A stretch of 59,388 nt of DNA from Clostridia bacterium (GTDB lineage Bacteria; Bacillota; Clostridia; Christensenellales; CAG-138), in NCBI GenBank assembly GCA_017547885.1, contig JAFYOP010000008.1:1-59388 (forward strand), given 5' to 3'. A program made the position numbers and the translations under genes. Shown in pieces: positions 52,691 to 59,388 of this stretch. The notes under the pieces were generated by a model, which searched no databases, had not been told where the DNA came from, and worked only from the letters and a program-made list of their open reading frames with translations. The first letter of the stretch is position 1; each line of letters starts with the position of its first letter.

Positions 52691-54385
52691 ATGGCGAGAA
52701 CATCAAGAAAGAACCCGGTGGCAACCGTAGCCAAGCCGGAAAAGATTGAAATTTTCCAAACGGCAATCTATCTTCGATTGTCCTTGGAGGACAATCAAAA
52801 GAAGGATGCAGATTCCCTGGCAAGTCAGCAAGCGTTGCTGATGAAGTATGTGGAAGCTCGCCCGTTTCTACAGTTGGCAGGCATTTATACGGATAACGGC
52901 TGTACCGGAACGGATTTTGACAGACCGCAATTCAAGCGGATGATGGAGGATGCCCGCGGCGGCAAAATCAACTGCATCGTTGTGAAGGATTTGTCCAGAC
53001 TGGGGCGTAACTATGTGGAAGCCGGTGACTACTTGGAAAAGGTTTTCCCTTTCCTCGGGATCCGCTTTATTGCGGTCAATGACAACTACGACAGCAACAA
53101 CATTAATTCCTCCGATCAGCTTGTGGCATCGCTGAAGAATCTGGTCAATGATGCCTATGCAAAGGATCTCTCCAGGAAAATCAGTACGGCGATGCAGGAG
53201 AAGCGGCGGCGGGGAGATTTTGTAGGTGCCTATGAGCCCTACGGTTATCGTAGAGATCCTGATAATACGAGTAAGCTCATCATCGACCCTGAAATCGCCC
53301 CCATTGTACAGGAGATTTTTGAACTACGTGTCACCGGGATTGGCATTGAGAAGCTTTGTCGTGTGCTGAACGAGAAAGGGTATCCGTCTCCCGGCAGGCT
53401 CCGATTTGAAAGAGGGATCATTACCCATAACAACAGAAAAGGCAGTGAGCTTCCCTGGAACCGGCATGTGCTGACGGATTTGCTCCGCAATGTGGTGTAC
53501 ATTGGAAATCTGGCACAGGGACGGGTTGGCGTCAGCCTGTACCAGGGGGTTCCGTACCACCAGAAGGATAAATCTGAATGGGATGTGGTCACGGGTACTC
53601 ATGAGCCAATCATCAGCATGGAACTCTGGGATCAAGTTCAGGCACTGAATACAAAGCGCTCCAACGAGGCAAAGGCATCATTTGGTAAGTATGCGGATCT
53701 TCCGAAACGGCAAAATCCATACGGATCGCTGTTGCGATGTGCAGATTGCGGTCGTGTAATTAAGCAGGTACGCTCTTACAGAAAAACTGGAAATAAGGAC
53801 TACTATACCTACAAATGTCCCCAGTACATTGAGCTTGGTGAGAAAGCCTGTACCTTCAGAAGGCTGACAGCCGAAGCCTTGGACCAGGCTGTGCTGGAAA
53901 CTATGCGCAAGCAGATGGATGTCTTTCTTGAAATACAGACAATGCTGAGACAGTTGATGCCGAATACTGCACCAGATAACGATACCGCTGCTAACCGGAA
54001 ACAGCAGATTCGTGAAGAACTGGATCGAAAGCGGAATCTGGGCGCGGCATTGTATACCGATTTTAAGGATGGAATACTCAGCCCGGAGGAATATGTCTAT
54101 GCAAAGGAAAAGTATCGTACAGATATCGATGCGTTGGAGCAGGAGCTTTACGAGCTTCAGCACACAGAAGACTGCACTGCCAATGTTATCAATGGAGAGA
54201 AAAGATGGTCTGAGTTGGTTGATCGGTACTATAAAGCTGAAGTTGTCACAGCAGAGATGGTCACCGCTATGATTAAAGAAATCCGGTTGCATTCTGATTC
54301 GACGATTACGATTGAGTTCCTGCATGAGGATGATTTTGAGGCCCTTCTGGCCAAATGTGAGGCTGTGCGAGAGGAGGTTGCGTAA
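52691..54385 (+). CDS. Large serine recombinase 2
   Basis: 564 residues; the ATG immediately follows the stop of recombinase 1. AIYLRLSLEDN (S31), DNGCTGTDFDRPQFKRM and VKDLSRLGRNYVE give the resolvase core. The zinc ribbon is LLRCADCGRVIK ... YKCPQY..KACTF, then a coiled coil near 430-500. It is clearly diverged from recombinases 1 and 3, so the three are not recent duplicates. All catalytic marks are intact. Confidence 0.95.
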   Translation: MARTSRKNPVATVAKPEKIEIFQTAIYLRLSLEDNQKKDADSLASQQALLMKYVEARPFLQLAGIYTDNGCTGTDFDRPQFKRMMEDARGGKINCIVVKDLSRLGRNYVEAGDYLEKVFPFLGIRFIAVNDNYDSNNINSSDQLVASLKNLVNDAYAKDLSRKISTAMQEKRRRGDFVGAYEPYGYRRDPDNTSKLIIDPEIAPIVQEIFELRVTGIGIEKLCRVLNEKGYPSPGRLRFERGIITHNNRKGSELPWNRHVLTDLLRNVVYIGNLAQGRVGVSLYQGVPYHQKDKSEWDVVTGTHEPIISMELWDQVQALNTKRSNEAKASFGKYADLPKRQNPYGSLLRCADCGRVIKQVRSYRKTGNKDYYTYKCPQYIELGEKACTFRRLTAEALDQAVLETMRKQMDVFLEIQTMLRQLMPNTAPDNDTAANRKQQIREELDRKRNLGAALYTDFKDGILSPEEYVYAKEKYRTDIDALEQELYELQHTEDCTANVINGEKRWSELVDRYYKAEVVTAEMVTAMIKEIRLHSDSTITIEFLHEDDFEALLAKCEAVREEVA

Positions 54386-54388
54386 GAG

Positions 54389-55957
54389 ATGAGGAAACAC
54401 CTGGCCATATATTTGCGGCTTTCTTCGGAGGATATGAACGCCAGAAGCAATAGATTGAATGACGAGAGCGACAGCATCCGAAACCAAAGATTGCTGGTGG
54501 AGCAGTATATTTCCAGTAAGCCGGAGCTCGCCAAATACCCTACAGTAGAGTATTCTGATGATGGGTACAGCGGCACCAATTTTGATCGGCCGGGTGTGAA
54601 ACGACTTCTGGAGAAGGTGAAGACCGGAGAGGTCGCCTGTATTGTTGTGAAGGATCTGTCGCGATTCGGACGCAACTATCTGGAGGTCGGCGACTATCTG
54701 GAGCATATTTTTCCACTTCTTGGAGTTCGTTTCATTGCTGTCAACGACCATTACGACAGCAGCAAGCACATCGGAAGCACCGGCGGCATCGATGTGGCTT
54801 TCCGCAACCTGATTCACCAGAGGTATGCCCAGGACTTGTCTGAAAAAATCAAATCCTCCAGGCATATGCAGATGCGAAAGGGAAAATTTGTTTCCCACTG
54901 TCCCTATGGATACATGAGACATCCAACGCAGAAGCATCAGATGGTAATCGATCCGAACACGGCACCGATTGTCCGGGAAATCTTTCAGGCTGCGATCAAC
55001 GGAAAACGCACAACGGAGATTGCCGCAATGCTGAATGAGAAAGGGGTAGCAACCCCAATGGCCTATAAGAAGTGGCATAAAGCGCACATTCAGAACGACC
55101 TCATGTGGAGCCATCAGGCAGTCCTGAGGATCATCAAGGACTACAAATACACCGGGGCTATGGTAACTTTCAAGTGCGGAAACGAGACTGTCAGAGCCCG
55201 TTCCCAGACACGCTATAAGCCTGAAGACTGGGTCATCGTAGAAGGTTGCCACGAGCCAATTGTTTCCAAAGAAATCTACCAAAAGGCCAATGATACGATC
55301 AGAAAAGTCAAGTACAATGCTCCTATGAGAACAGACTGCAAGGATCGGCTGTACTACTGTGGGTGCTGTGGGCGACGGCTGAGGAAAACTTATGGACTGG
55401 ATGAATACTTCTCTTGTCAGACTCCGCTTTACCAAAAAGATGCTGCCTGCGCCACAATTCAGTGGAGCAAATCGGCACTGGAAGAAATCCTCATTCAGGC
55501 ATATCGAATGCAGCTGCGGCTGATGGAAGATGAACTTCGCAAGAGTATCCAGAGAACTACTAAGGACTTGCTTGGGGAGTGTCGCAGGAAGCAAAGACCG
55601 CTTTCAAAGGAACTGTCCACCTATGAGGGAAGCAATCTTCGGCTATATGAATCTTACCGGGCAGGAAAACTGAGTCGGGAGGAATTCATACAGAAGAAGG
55701 AAGGTATATCCAACCGGCAGAAGGAACTGAAGGCGCAGCTTGAGGAACTCATGCAGGAGGAACAGCGGCTGATGGAAGGATCTGCCCAACAGGAAGATCA
55801 GGAGCAAAGGTCAAGAGAAATGATTCAGCAACTTATTCTCTCGGATGATCAGATCAGACCGTTTATGTACGAGGCGGTGAAGCGAGTGGATGTTTATCCT
55901 TCCAGGGATCTGGAGATCACTTGGAACTTTACGGATAGTAAGCAAAAAGTAAATTAG
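54389..55957 (+). CDS. Large serine recombinase 3
   Basis: 522 residues, starting 4 bases after recombinase 2. LAIYLRLSSED (S12), DDGYSGTNFDRPGVKRL and VKDLSRFGRNYLE give the core, zinc ribbon YYCGCCGRRLRKT ... FSCQTPLYQ, and a coiled coil at about 385-470. It is the last gene of the element, about 200 bases from the spoVT junction. Recombinases in this end position usually catalyse integration and excision; which of the three is needed cannot be told from sequence. Confidence 0.95.
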   Translation: MRKHLAIYLRLSSEDMNARSNRLNDESDSIRNQRLLVEQYISSKPELAKYPTVEYSDDGYSGTNFDRPGVKRLLEKVKTGEVACIVVKDLSRFGRNYLEVGDYLEHIFPLLGVRFIAVNDHYDSSKHIGSTGGIDVAFRNLIHQRYAQDLSEKIKSSRHMQMRKGKFVSHCPYGYMRHPTQKHQMVIDPNTAPIVREIFQAAINGKRTTEIAAMLNEKGVATPMAYKKWHKAHIQNDLMWSHQAVLRIIKDYKYTGAMVTFKCGNETVRARSQTRYKPEDWVIVEGCHEPIVSKEIYQKANDTIRKVKYNAPMRTDCKDRLYYCGCCGRRLRKTYGLDEYFSCQTPLYQKDAACATIQWSKSALEEILIQAYRMQLRLMEDELRKSIQRTTKDLLGECRRKQRPLSKELSTYEGSNLRLYESYRAGKLSREEFIQKKEGISNRQKELKAQLEELMQEEQRLMEGSAQQEDQEQRSREMIQQLILSDDQIRPFMYEAVKRVDVYPSRDLEITWNFTDSKQKVN

Positions 55958-55972
55958 GGAAGAAGGCAAGAA

Positions 55973-56012
55973 GGAACAGGGCGGGTAGCAGCACAGCTAT
56001 CCGCCCTGTTCC
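55973..56012 (+). terminator. 17-bp inverted repeat at the element end
   Basis: GGAACAGGGCGGGTAGC and GCTATCCGCCCTGTTCC pair with a single G-U, loop AGCACA. No T-run follows, so it may be a terminator of the recombinase operon or part of the recombination-site architecture; it lies 15 bases after recombinase 3 and about 155 bases from the junction. Confidence 0.5.
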
Positions 56013-56157
56013 GATTCCAAAGTGTTTGCCCTATTATTACACATCCGGTACAACCCCATGTGTTCCATAAAGACAAACGCACAGAAGATTTTTGACGAAA
56101 AAACGAGGAGATTATCCTGGAAAAAGAAATATTAAAAATCTGTTTGTCCTAGCTTGA

Positions 56158-56170
56158 CACAAGCAGACAG
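56158..56170. other. Right attachment junction (attR) of the element in spoVT
   Basis: Left of about 56166 the DNA is AT-rich, non-coding element sequence; right of it the reading frame matches SpoVT from about residue 11. The bases CAGACAGC span the change. A GA dinucleotide, the crossover core known for TnpX-type serine recombinases, lies at 56166-56167. The exact core cannot be fixed without the empty site or attL. Confidence 0.6.
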
Positions 56171-56678
56171 CCTTGGCCGGGTGGTGATCCCCAAGGAGAT
56201 CCGCCACACCCTGCGCATCAAGGAGGGGAGCCCTCTGGAAATTTACACGGAGAAGGACGGCGGCGTGACCTTCCGGAAATATTCGCCCCTGGGGGACCTG
56301 CAGGACTTCGCCGTGCAGATGTGCGACTCCATCCGCCGGAACACCGGCTGCATCGCCGCCGTTTCGGACCGGGACTCCATCATCGCCCAGGCGGGCGGGC
56401 AGAAGCGGGAGCTGCTGGACAAGCCCAACTCCCCGGAGCTGGACCAGCTCATGGAGGACCGGAAGCTCTACCGCTACGCCCCCGGCAGCGATAAGCTCAA
56501 GCCCACGGACCACTCCGACCGCTACCACCTGGGTGTCGCCGCCCCCATCCTCTGCCAGGGGGACATCCTGGGCTGCGTGATGATGCTCCTGGAGGATGGC
56601 AGCCCCCTCCCCTCAGAGCTGGACCACCGCCTGGCCTCCACCGTGGCGGAATTTCTGGGCAAGCAGATGGAGTCCTGA
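56166..56678 (+). pseudogene. spoVT: spoVT, 5' end removed by the element
   Basis: The frame encodes an AbrB-type N-domain from DSLGRVVIPKEIRHTLRIKE onward, then the SpoVT GAF-like C-domain to AEFLGKQMES, about 170 residues. Known SpoVT starts MKATGIIRRIDDLGRVVIPK; here the first ~10 residues, start codon and ribosome binding site are missing, and the frame upstream is element DNA with a stop at 56133. A TTG at 56154 has no ribosome binding site. SpoVT is a late-sporulation transcription factor. It should be off while the element is integrated and be restored by precise excision. Confidence 0.85.
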
Positions 56679-56683
56679 CATTC

Positions 56684-56711
56684 TGTAGGGGCGATTCCAG
56701 AATCGCCCGCC
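56684..56711. repeat. TGTAGGG-type palindromic intergenic repeat
   Basis: TGTAGGG followed by GCGATTC-CA-GAATCGC and a CCG end. Short palindromes starting TGTAGGG are spread through intergenic DNA of Oscillospiraceae; a related pair lies at 56778-56922. Follows spoVT directly and may serve as its terminator. Confidence 0.6.
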
Positions 56712-56777
56712 CTTCCCCGCCCGATGCGAGTATTCCCTTGAGGAATACCGCAGCAAGTAAGCATTTGTATAACCTCA

Positions 56778-56922
56778 TGTAGGGAACAGCTATGGCTGTT
56801 CCGCAGTATGCACTCTCATTGCGCAGAAACTTTGGGCGTAAAGGTAACATGGTACGAGTTCGCCGGTAAATTTTCCTGACCGGCAGGCAGTACCACGGAA
56901 CGGTCATAACCGTTCCCTACAT
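56778..56922. repeat. MITE-like repeat, ~145 bp, with terminal inverted repeats
   Basis: ATGTAGGGAAC (56778-56788) and GTTCCCTACAT (56912-56922) are perfect terminal inverted repeats. Each end also folds on itself (AACAGC-TATG-GCTGTT; CGGAACGG-TCATAA-CCGTTCC). No coding frame inside. The layout fits a small non-autonomous element. Confidence 0.55.
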
Positions 56923-56952
56923 TGCATACCAGCCCCATCCTGGACACACAAA

Positions 56953-56980
56953 AAAGCCCGGAACCGAGGTTCCGGGCTTT
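56953..56980. terminator. Strong hairpin AAAGCCCGGAACC/GGTTCCGGGCTTT
   Basis: Perfect 13-bp stem with a 2-base GA loop and A/T flanks, able to terminate in both directions. It isolates the antisense promoter at 56985 from upstream transcription and can terminate the minus-strand toxin mRNA if that reads further. Confidence 0.8.
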
Positions 56981-56984
56981 CGCC

Positions 56985-57110
56985 TTGACAATCCCATAAA
57001 ATTGGGATATACTATCCATAGAAAGTGGTGCTACCGGCAGACGGTTCCCACAATCGTGTTACAAAGAAGTAACCGCTGGTTTGCGAGACGGGCGGTTACT
57101 TCTTTTTATT
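56985..57110 (+). ncRNA. Antitoxin-like antisense RNA of a type I toxin-antitoxin pair
   Basis: TTGACA (56985-56990), exactly 17 bases, TATACT (57008-57013) is a near-consensus promoter. The RNA would begin near 57020 and end at the hairpin AAAGAAGTAACCGC/GCGGTTACTTCTTT plus T-run (57063-57110). That hairpin covers the stop codon and 3' end of the toxin gene on the other strand, so the RNA is complementary to the toxin mRNA's 3' part, as in TxpA/RatA and BsrG/SR4. No protein is encoded in it. Confidence 0.65.
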
Positions 57111-57188
57111 ATCCATGATCTGAACGACCAATGCGACAAGAGCGATGATGAGGGCACAAAACTGAAACAGCTCGGACCATGTAATCAT
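57096..57188 (-). CDS. 30-residue hydrophobic peptide, type I (holin-like) toxin
   Basis: ATG at 57186-57188 on the minus strand preceded by AAAGGGGGTGAG; 30 codons: MITWSELFQFC, a hydrophobic helix ALIIALVALVVQI, then MDNKKK. One membrane helix with a lysine tail is the shape of the TxpA/BsrG/holin-like type I toxins. Its promoter is TTGCAT-17-TATTCT (57310-57305 / 57287-57282). The 5' leader can fold GGGGGTAA/TTGCCCCC and the C-run can mask the G-rich ribosome binding site. An antisense RNA gene overlaps its 3' end. Confidence 0.75.
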   Translation of the reverse strand: MITWSELFQFCALIIALVALVVQIMDNKKK

Positions 57189-57242
57189 ACTGCTCACCCC
57201 CTTTTCCTGGGAATCGGGGGCAAAGAAGATTACCCCCGAAGA

Positions 57243-57310
57243 ACAGGGGAACCGCCTACCGTTACTGGTAGCACCGCGGATAGAATAACACAGAAATTCG
57301 ACAAATGCAA
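57243..57310 (-). promoter_or_regulatory. Toxin promoter and 5' leader motif
   Basis: Minus-strand TTGCAT (57310-57305), 17 bases, TATTCT (57287-57282). The leader starts with GGTGCTACC (57275-57267) followed by a CGGTTCCC segment. The antisense RNA on the plus strand starts with the same two blocks (GGTGCTACC at 57027-57035, CGGTTCCC near 57042). So both RNAs share a 5' module, arranged as an inverted repeat in the DNA. Confidence 0.55.
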
Positions 57311-57342
57311 GAGCCGCCCGTCTGATGACGGGCGGCTTTGTG

Positions 57343-59220
57343 TCATTTCACTGCGATCTGAGGATGGTAGGTGGGCACGATCTCGGCCACCAGCTCCTTC
57401 ATGTCGGTGGCCTCCACCCGGTAGGCGGCATCCAGCCGGGCGAGCTGCTCCTTGAAGAGCGCGTCGTCCATCTCGATGGGCTTGCCGATGTGGATGAGCT
57501 TGTTGGCGGTCTCCTGGAGGCCCTCCTCCTTCATGAGCAGCTCCTCGTAGAGCTTCTCGCCGGGGCGCAGGCCGGTGTACTCGATGGCGATGTCCACGTC
57601 GGGCTCGTAGCCGGACAGGCGGATCAGGTTCCGGGCCATGTCGTCGATCTTGACAGGCTCGCCCATGTCCAGCACGAAGATCTCACCGCCCTTGGCGTAG
57701 TAGCCCGCCTGGAGCACCAGGCTGACGGCTTCGGGGATGGTCATGAAGTAGCGGATGATCCGGGGGTCCGTGACGGTGACGGGGCCGCCGGCCTCGATCT
57801 GCTTCTTGAACAGGGGGATGACGGAGCCGTTGGAGCCCAGGACGTTGCCGAAGCGGACGGCCACGAACTCCGTCTCGCTCTCCCGGTTCATCATCTGCAC
57901 CACCATCTCGCACAGACGCTTGCTGGCACCCATGATGTTGGTGGGGTTCACGGCCTTGTCGGTGGAGATCAGCACGAACCGCTTGACGCCGTGGGCCGCG
58001 GCGGCCTTGGCCATCTTGTAGGTGCCGAAGACGTTGTTCTTGATGGCCTCGTTGGGGCTGTCCTCCATCAGGGGGACATGCTTGTGGGCCGCGGCGTGGA
58101 AGACCAGCTCAGGTCGGTAGGTATCCAGCACATAGTTCACGCGGGCGGTGTTCCGGACGGAGCCGATGAGGGTCACCAGATTCAGGTCGGGATAACGCCG
58201 CTGGAGCTCCATCTGGATGTCGTAGGCGTTGTTCTCGTAGATGTCGAAGATGATGAGCTGCTTGGGGTTGGACTTGGCGATCTGGCGGCACAGCTCGCTG
58301 CCGATGCTGCCGCCGCCGCCGGTGACCATGACCACCTTGCCGGAGATGAAATTCAGGATCTCGTCCAGATTGACCTTGATGGGGTCCCGGCCCAGCAGGT
58401 CCTGGACATCGACCTTGCGCAGGCCGCTGACGGAGATATCACCGTTGACCAGCTGGTAGATGCCGGGCACCACCTGGACCTGACAGCCGGTGGTGGAGCA
58501 AATGTCGAGGAATTCCTTCCGGGTCTGGGCAGAGCCGGAGGGGATGGCGTAGATGATGCGGTGGATGGAATACTTCTCCACGGCGGCGGCGATCTCCTCC
58601 CGGCCGCCCACGATGGGCACGCCGCTCAGCCGCTTGCCCCACTTCACGGGGTTGTCGTCGATGAGACAGCAGACCCGGCTCTTGATGTAGGAGCTGTTGG
58701 TGAACTCGGTGATCAGAGCCTTACCGGCCTCACCGGCACCGATGATGAGCACATTTTCCTGGTAATTGGGATGACTCAGACCCGCCAGATGCTGGCGTAC
58801 ATAGCGCAGCATCCGCCAGCCGAAGCGGATGGCCAGGGTGAACAGCCCGCTGACGGTCAGGCCCATGACGTAGAAGGACTTGGGCATCTGGATCTTCAGC
58901 AGCAGAGCCAGCACATAGGCCACGATGGACAGCACCAGATAGCTCTCCAGCACCCGCATGAGCTCATCGGTGCTGACGAAGCTCCAGATGCTGCTGTACA
59001 GACCCAGGAGGCTGAACACACCGATGCAGATGGCGCACCAGGGCAGGATCACCCGGCAGTAAGTCTGCAGATACTGCGGCTCGATGGCGTTGAACTGGAA
59101 ATCAAACCGCAGCCACAGGGCCGCAAAAAAGGCGACGCAGATACTGAACACATCCACCGCCGCGATGATGAGAGCCTTTTTCCGCAGCGCAAGATCAAAG
59201 CCCTTTCGTTTGTTTATCAT
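57343..59220 (-). CDS. Membrane-bound NDP-sugar epimerase/dehydratase (CapD/EpsC/PglF family)
   Basis: 625 residues from the ATG at 59220; the ATG at 59235 overlaps the GAGAGG ribosome binding site. Four N-terminal membrane helices (about 10-130) are followed by a CoA-binding-like Rossmann domain (LIIGAGEAGKALITEF) and an SDR domain with TGGGGSIG (NAD(P) binding) and the catalytic SxMxxxK variant around STDKAVNPTN. These enzymes make 4-keto-6-deoxy or epimerised UDP-sugars for capsule, exopolysaccharide or glycoprotein. Full length for the family. Chromosomal, GC-rich; promoter-like TATAGT boxes lie about 30-50 bases upstream. Confidence 0.93.
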   Translation of the reverse strand: MINKRKGFDLALRKKALIIAAVDVFSICVAFFAALWLRFDFQFNAIEPQYLQTYCRVILPWCAICIGVFSLLGLYSSIWSFVSTDELMRVLESYLVLSIVAYVLALLLKIQMPKSFYVMGLTVSGLFTLAIRFGWRMLRYVRQHLAGLSHPNYQENVLIIGAGEAGKALITEFTNSSYIKSRVCCLIDDNPVKWGKRLSGVPIVGGREEIAAAVEKYSIHRIIYAIPSGSAQTRKEFLDICSTTGCQVQVVPGIYQLVNGDISVSGLRKVDVQDLLGRDPIKVNLDEILNFISGKVVMVTGGGGSIGSELCRQIAKSNPKQLIIFDIYENNAYDIQMELQRRYPDLNLVTLIGSVRNTARVNYVLDTYRPELVFHAAAHKHVPLMEDSPNEAIKNNVFGTYKMAKAAAAHGVKRFVLISTDKAVNPTNIMGASKRLCEMVVQMMNRESETEFVAVRFGNVLGSNGSVIPLFKKQIEAGGPVTVTDPRIIRYFMTIPEAVSLVLQAGYYAKGGEIFVLDMGEPVKIDDMARNLIRLSGYEPDVDIAIEYTGLRPGEKLYEELLMKEEGLQETANKLIHIGKPIEMDDALFKEQLARLDAAYRVEATDMKELVAEIVPTYHPQIAVK

Positions 59221-59315
59221 AACAGAACCTCTCAATGAAGTGGGATATGGACATACGGATATACTATACTATACCACAGGAAAAGGTCCGTTTCAAGTGA
59301 CACAATCCCATTTTT

Positions 59316-59339
59316 AGCCGGACATTTCCGGCTTTTTTC
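59316..59339 (+). terminator. Intrinsic terminator (plus strand)
   Basis: AGCCGG-ACATTT-CCGGCT followed by TTTTTT. It acts on plus-strand transcription; no plus-strand gene ends nearby in the window, so it may guard the upstream region of the epimerase gene. Confidence 0.6.
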
Positions 59340-59388
59340 GGTGGATTTGTCAAGGGTCTCCAATCCCCACTTGACAGCCCGCGCGCCA

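Noticed and set aside
53678..55594. 638-codon minus-strand frame antisense to recombinases 2 and 3
   Set aside because: It crosses two well-supported recombinase genes, shows no domain and has no start signal.
57325..59238. 637-codon plus-strand frame antisense to the epimerase gene
   Set aside because: The minus strand holds a full-length CapD/EpsC protein with clear motifs. The antisense frame is low-complexity (Gly/Leu/Val/His-rich), a typical shadow in GC-rich DNA, without ribosome binding site.
1..59388. CRISPR array
   Set aside because: No regularly spaced direct repeats were seen; the CAGTATCCGAGTT pairs occur as two copies per locus with an identical spacer hairpin, which is not a CRISPR arrangement.
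1..59388. tRNA, rRNA or tmRNA genes
   Set aside because: No cloverleaf with TTCRA arm or rRNA-like stretch was recognised; the integration site is spoVT rather than a tRNA gene.

Overview
The right-hand 3 kb (from about 56.17 kb) is GC-rich chromosome with a spoVT gene, a capD/epsC-type polysaccharide gene and TGTAGGG palindromic repeats. Together these suggest a spore-forming member of the Clostridia, probably Oscillospiraceae (Flavonifractor/Oscillibacter-like); this is inference, because no rRNA or tRNA is present. Most of the rest (at least 11.2-56.16 kb, probably everything to the left edge) is a large integrated mobile element, of mixed composition and lower GC. It ends in three tandem large serine recombinases and is inserted inside the 5' end of spoVT. 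The left end of the element and any relaxase or type IV secretion genes are not in the window.

Layout. 1-3.4 kb: minus-strand orphan Rhs tail cassettes, a small membrane protein, a broken HTH gene and an HNH nuclease. 3.6-9.9 kb: a plus-strand cluster with an XRE membrane regulator, three small exported proteins, a lipoprotein and an ABC ATPase/permease. 10-11.6 kb: a minus-strand exported protein and a SLOG-like protein, then an XRE regulator. 11.6-19.7 kb: operon A (a putative ADP-ribosyltransferase-HD fusion, DpnD/PcfM-like protein, NAD-dependent DNA ligase, YkgJ-type Cys-cluster protein and hypotheticals). 19.9-28.6 kb: a defence island resembling RADAR. It has an RdrA-like P-loop ATPase and an RdrB-like adenosine deaminase, preceded by an unusual phosphoribosyltransferase-like gene and a divergent multi-pass membrane protein. 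28.9-30.4 kb: small cargo genes. 30.4-38.8 kb: operon B (SSB, MoxR-type AAA ATPase split by a 2.66-kb group II intron, VWA protein carrying an HELGH motif). 38.9-47.4 kb: operon C (YqaJ exonuclease, RecD2 helicase, candidate Rad52-like annealing protein, primase-like CHC2/TOPRIM protein, ParM/ParR). 47.6-50.9 kb: regulators (XRE, GAF-BTAD, sigma factor, HTH) and a candidate structured RNA. 51-56 kb: three serine recombinases, then the junction with spoVT.

Operons A, B and C, which hold the element's replication, repair, recombination and partition genes, start with the same leader. It has a TTGACT-17-TATAAT-type promoter, two copies of CAGTATCCGAGTT flanking a small GNRA-loop hairpin, an intrinsic terminator, and further hairpins up to the ribosome binding site. 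I know of no named RNA family with this arrangement. It looks like a shared attenuator that co-ordinates the whole DNA-metabolism programme.

Other points of interest are spoVT interrupted next to recombinase genes (compare the skin element in sigK), a ~200-nt RNA closed by a 9-bp helix at 50361-50561, and a type I toxin-antitoxin pair at 57.0-57.3 kb whose 30-residue toxin is short enough to be missed by ORF calling.
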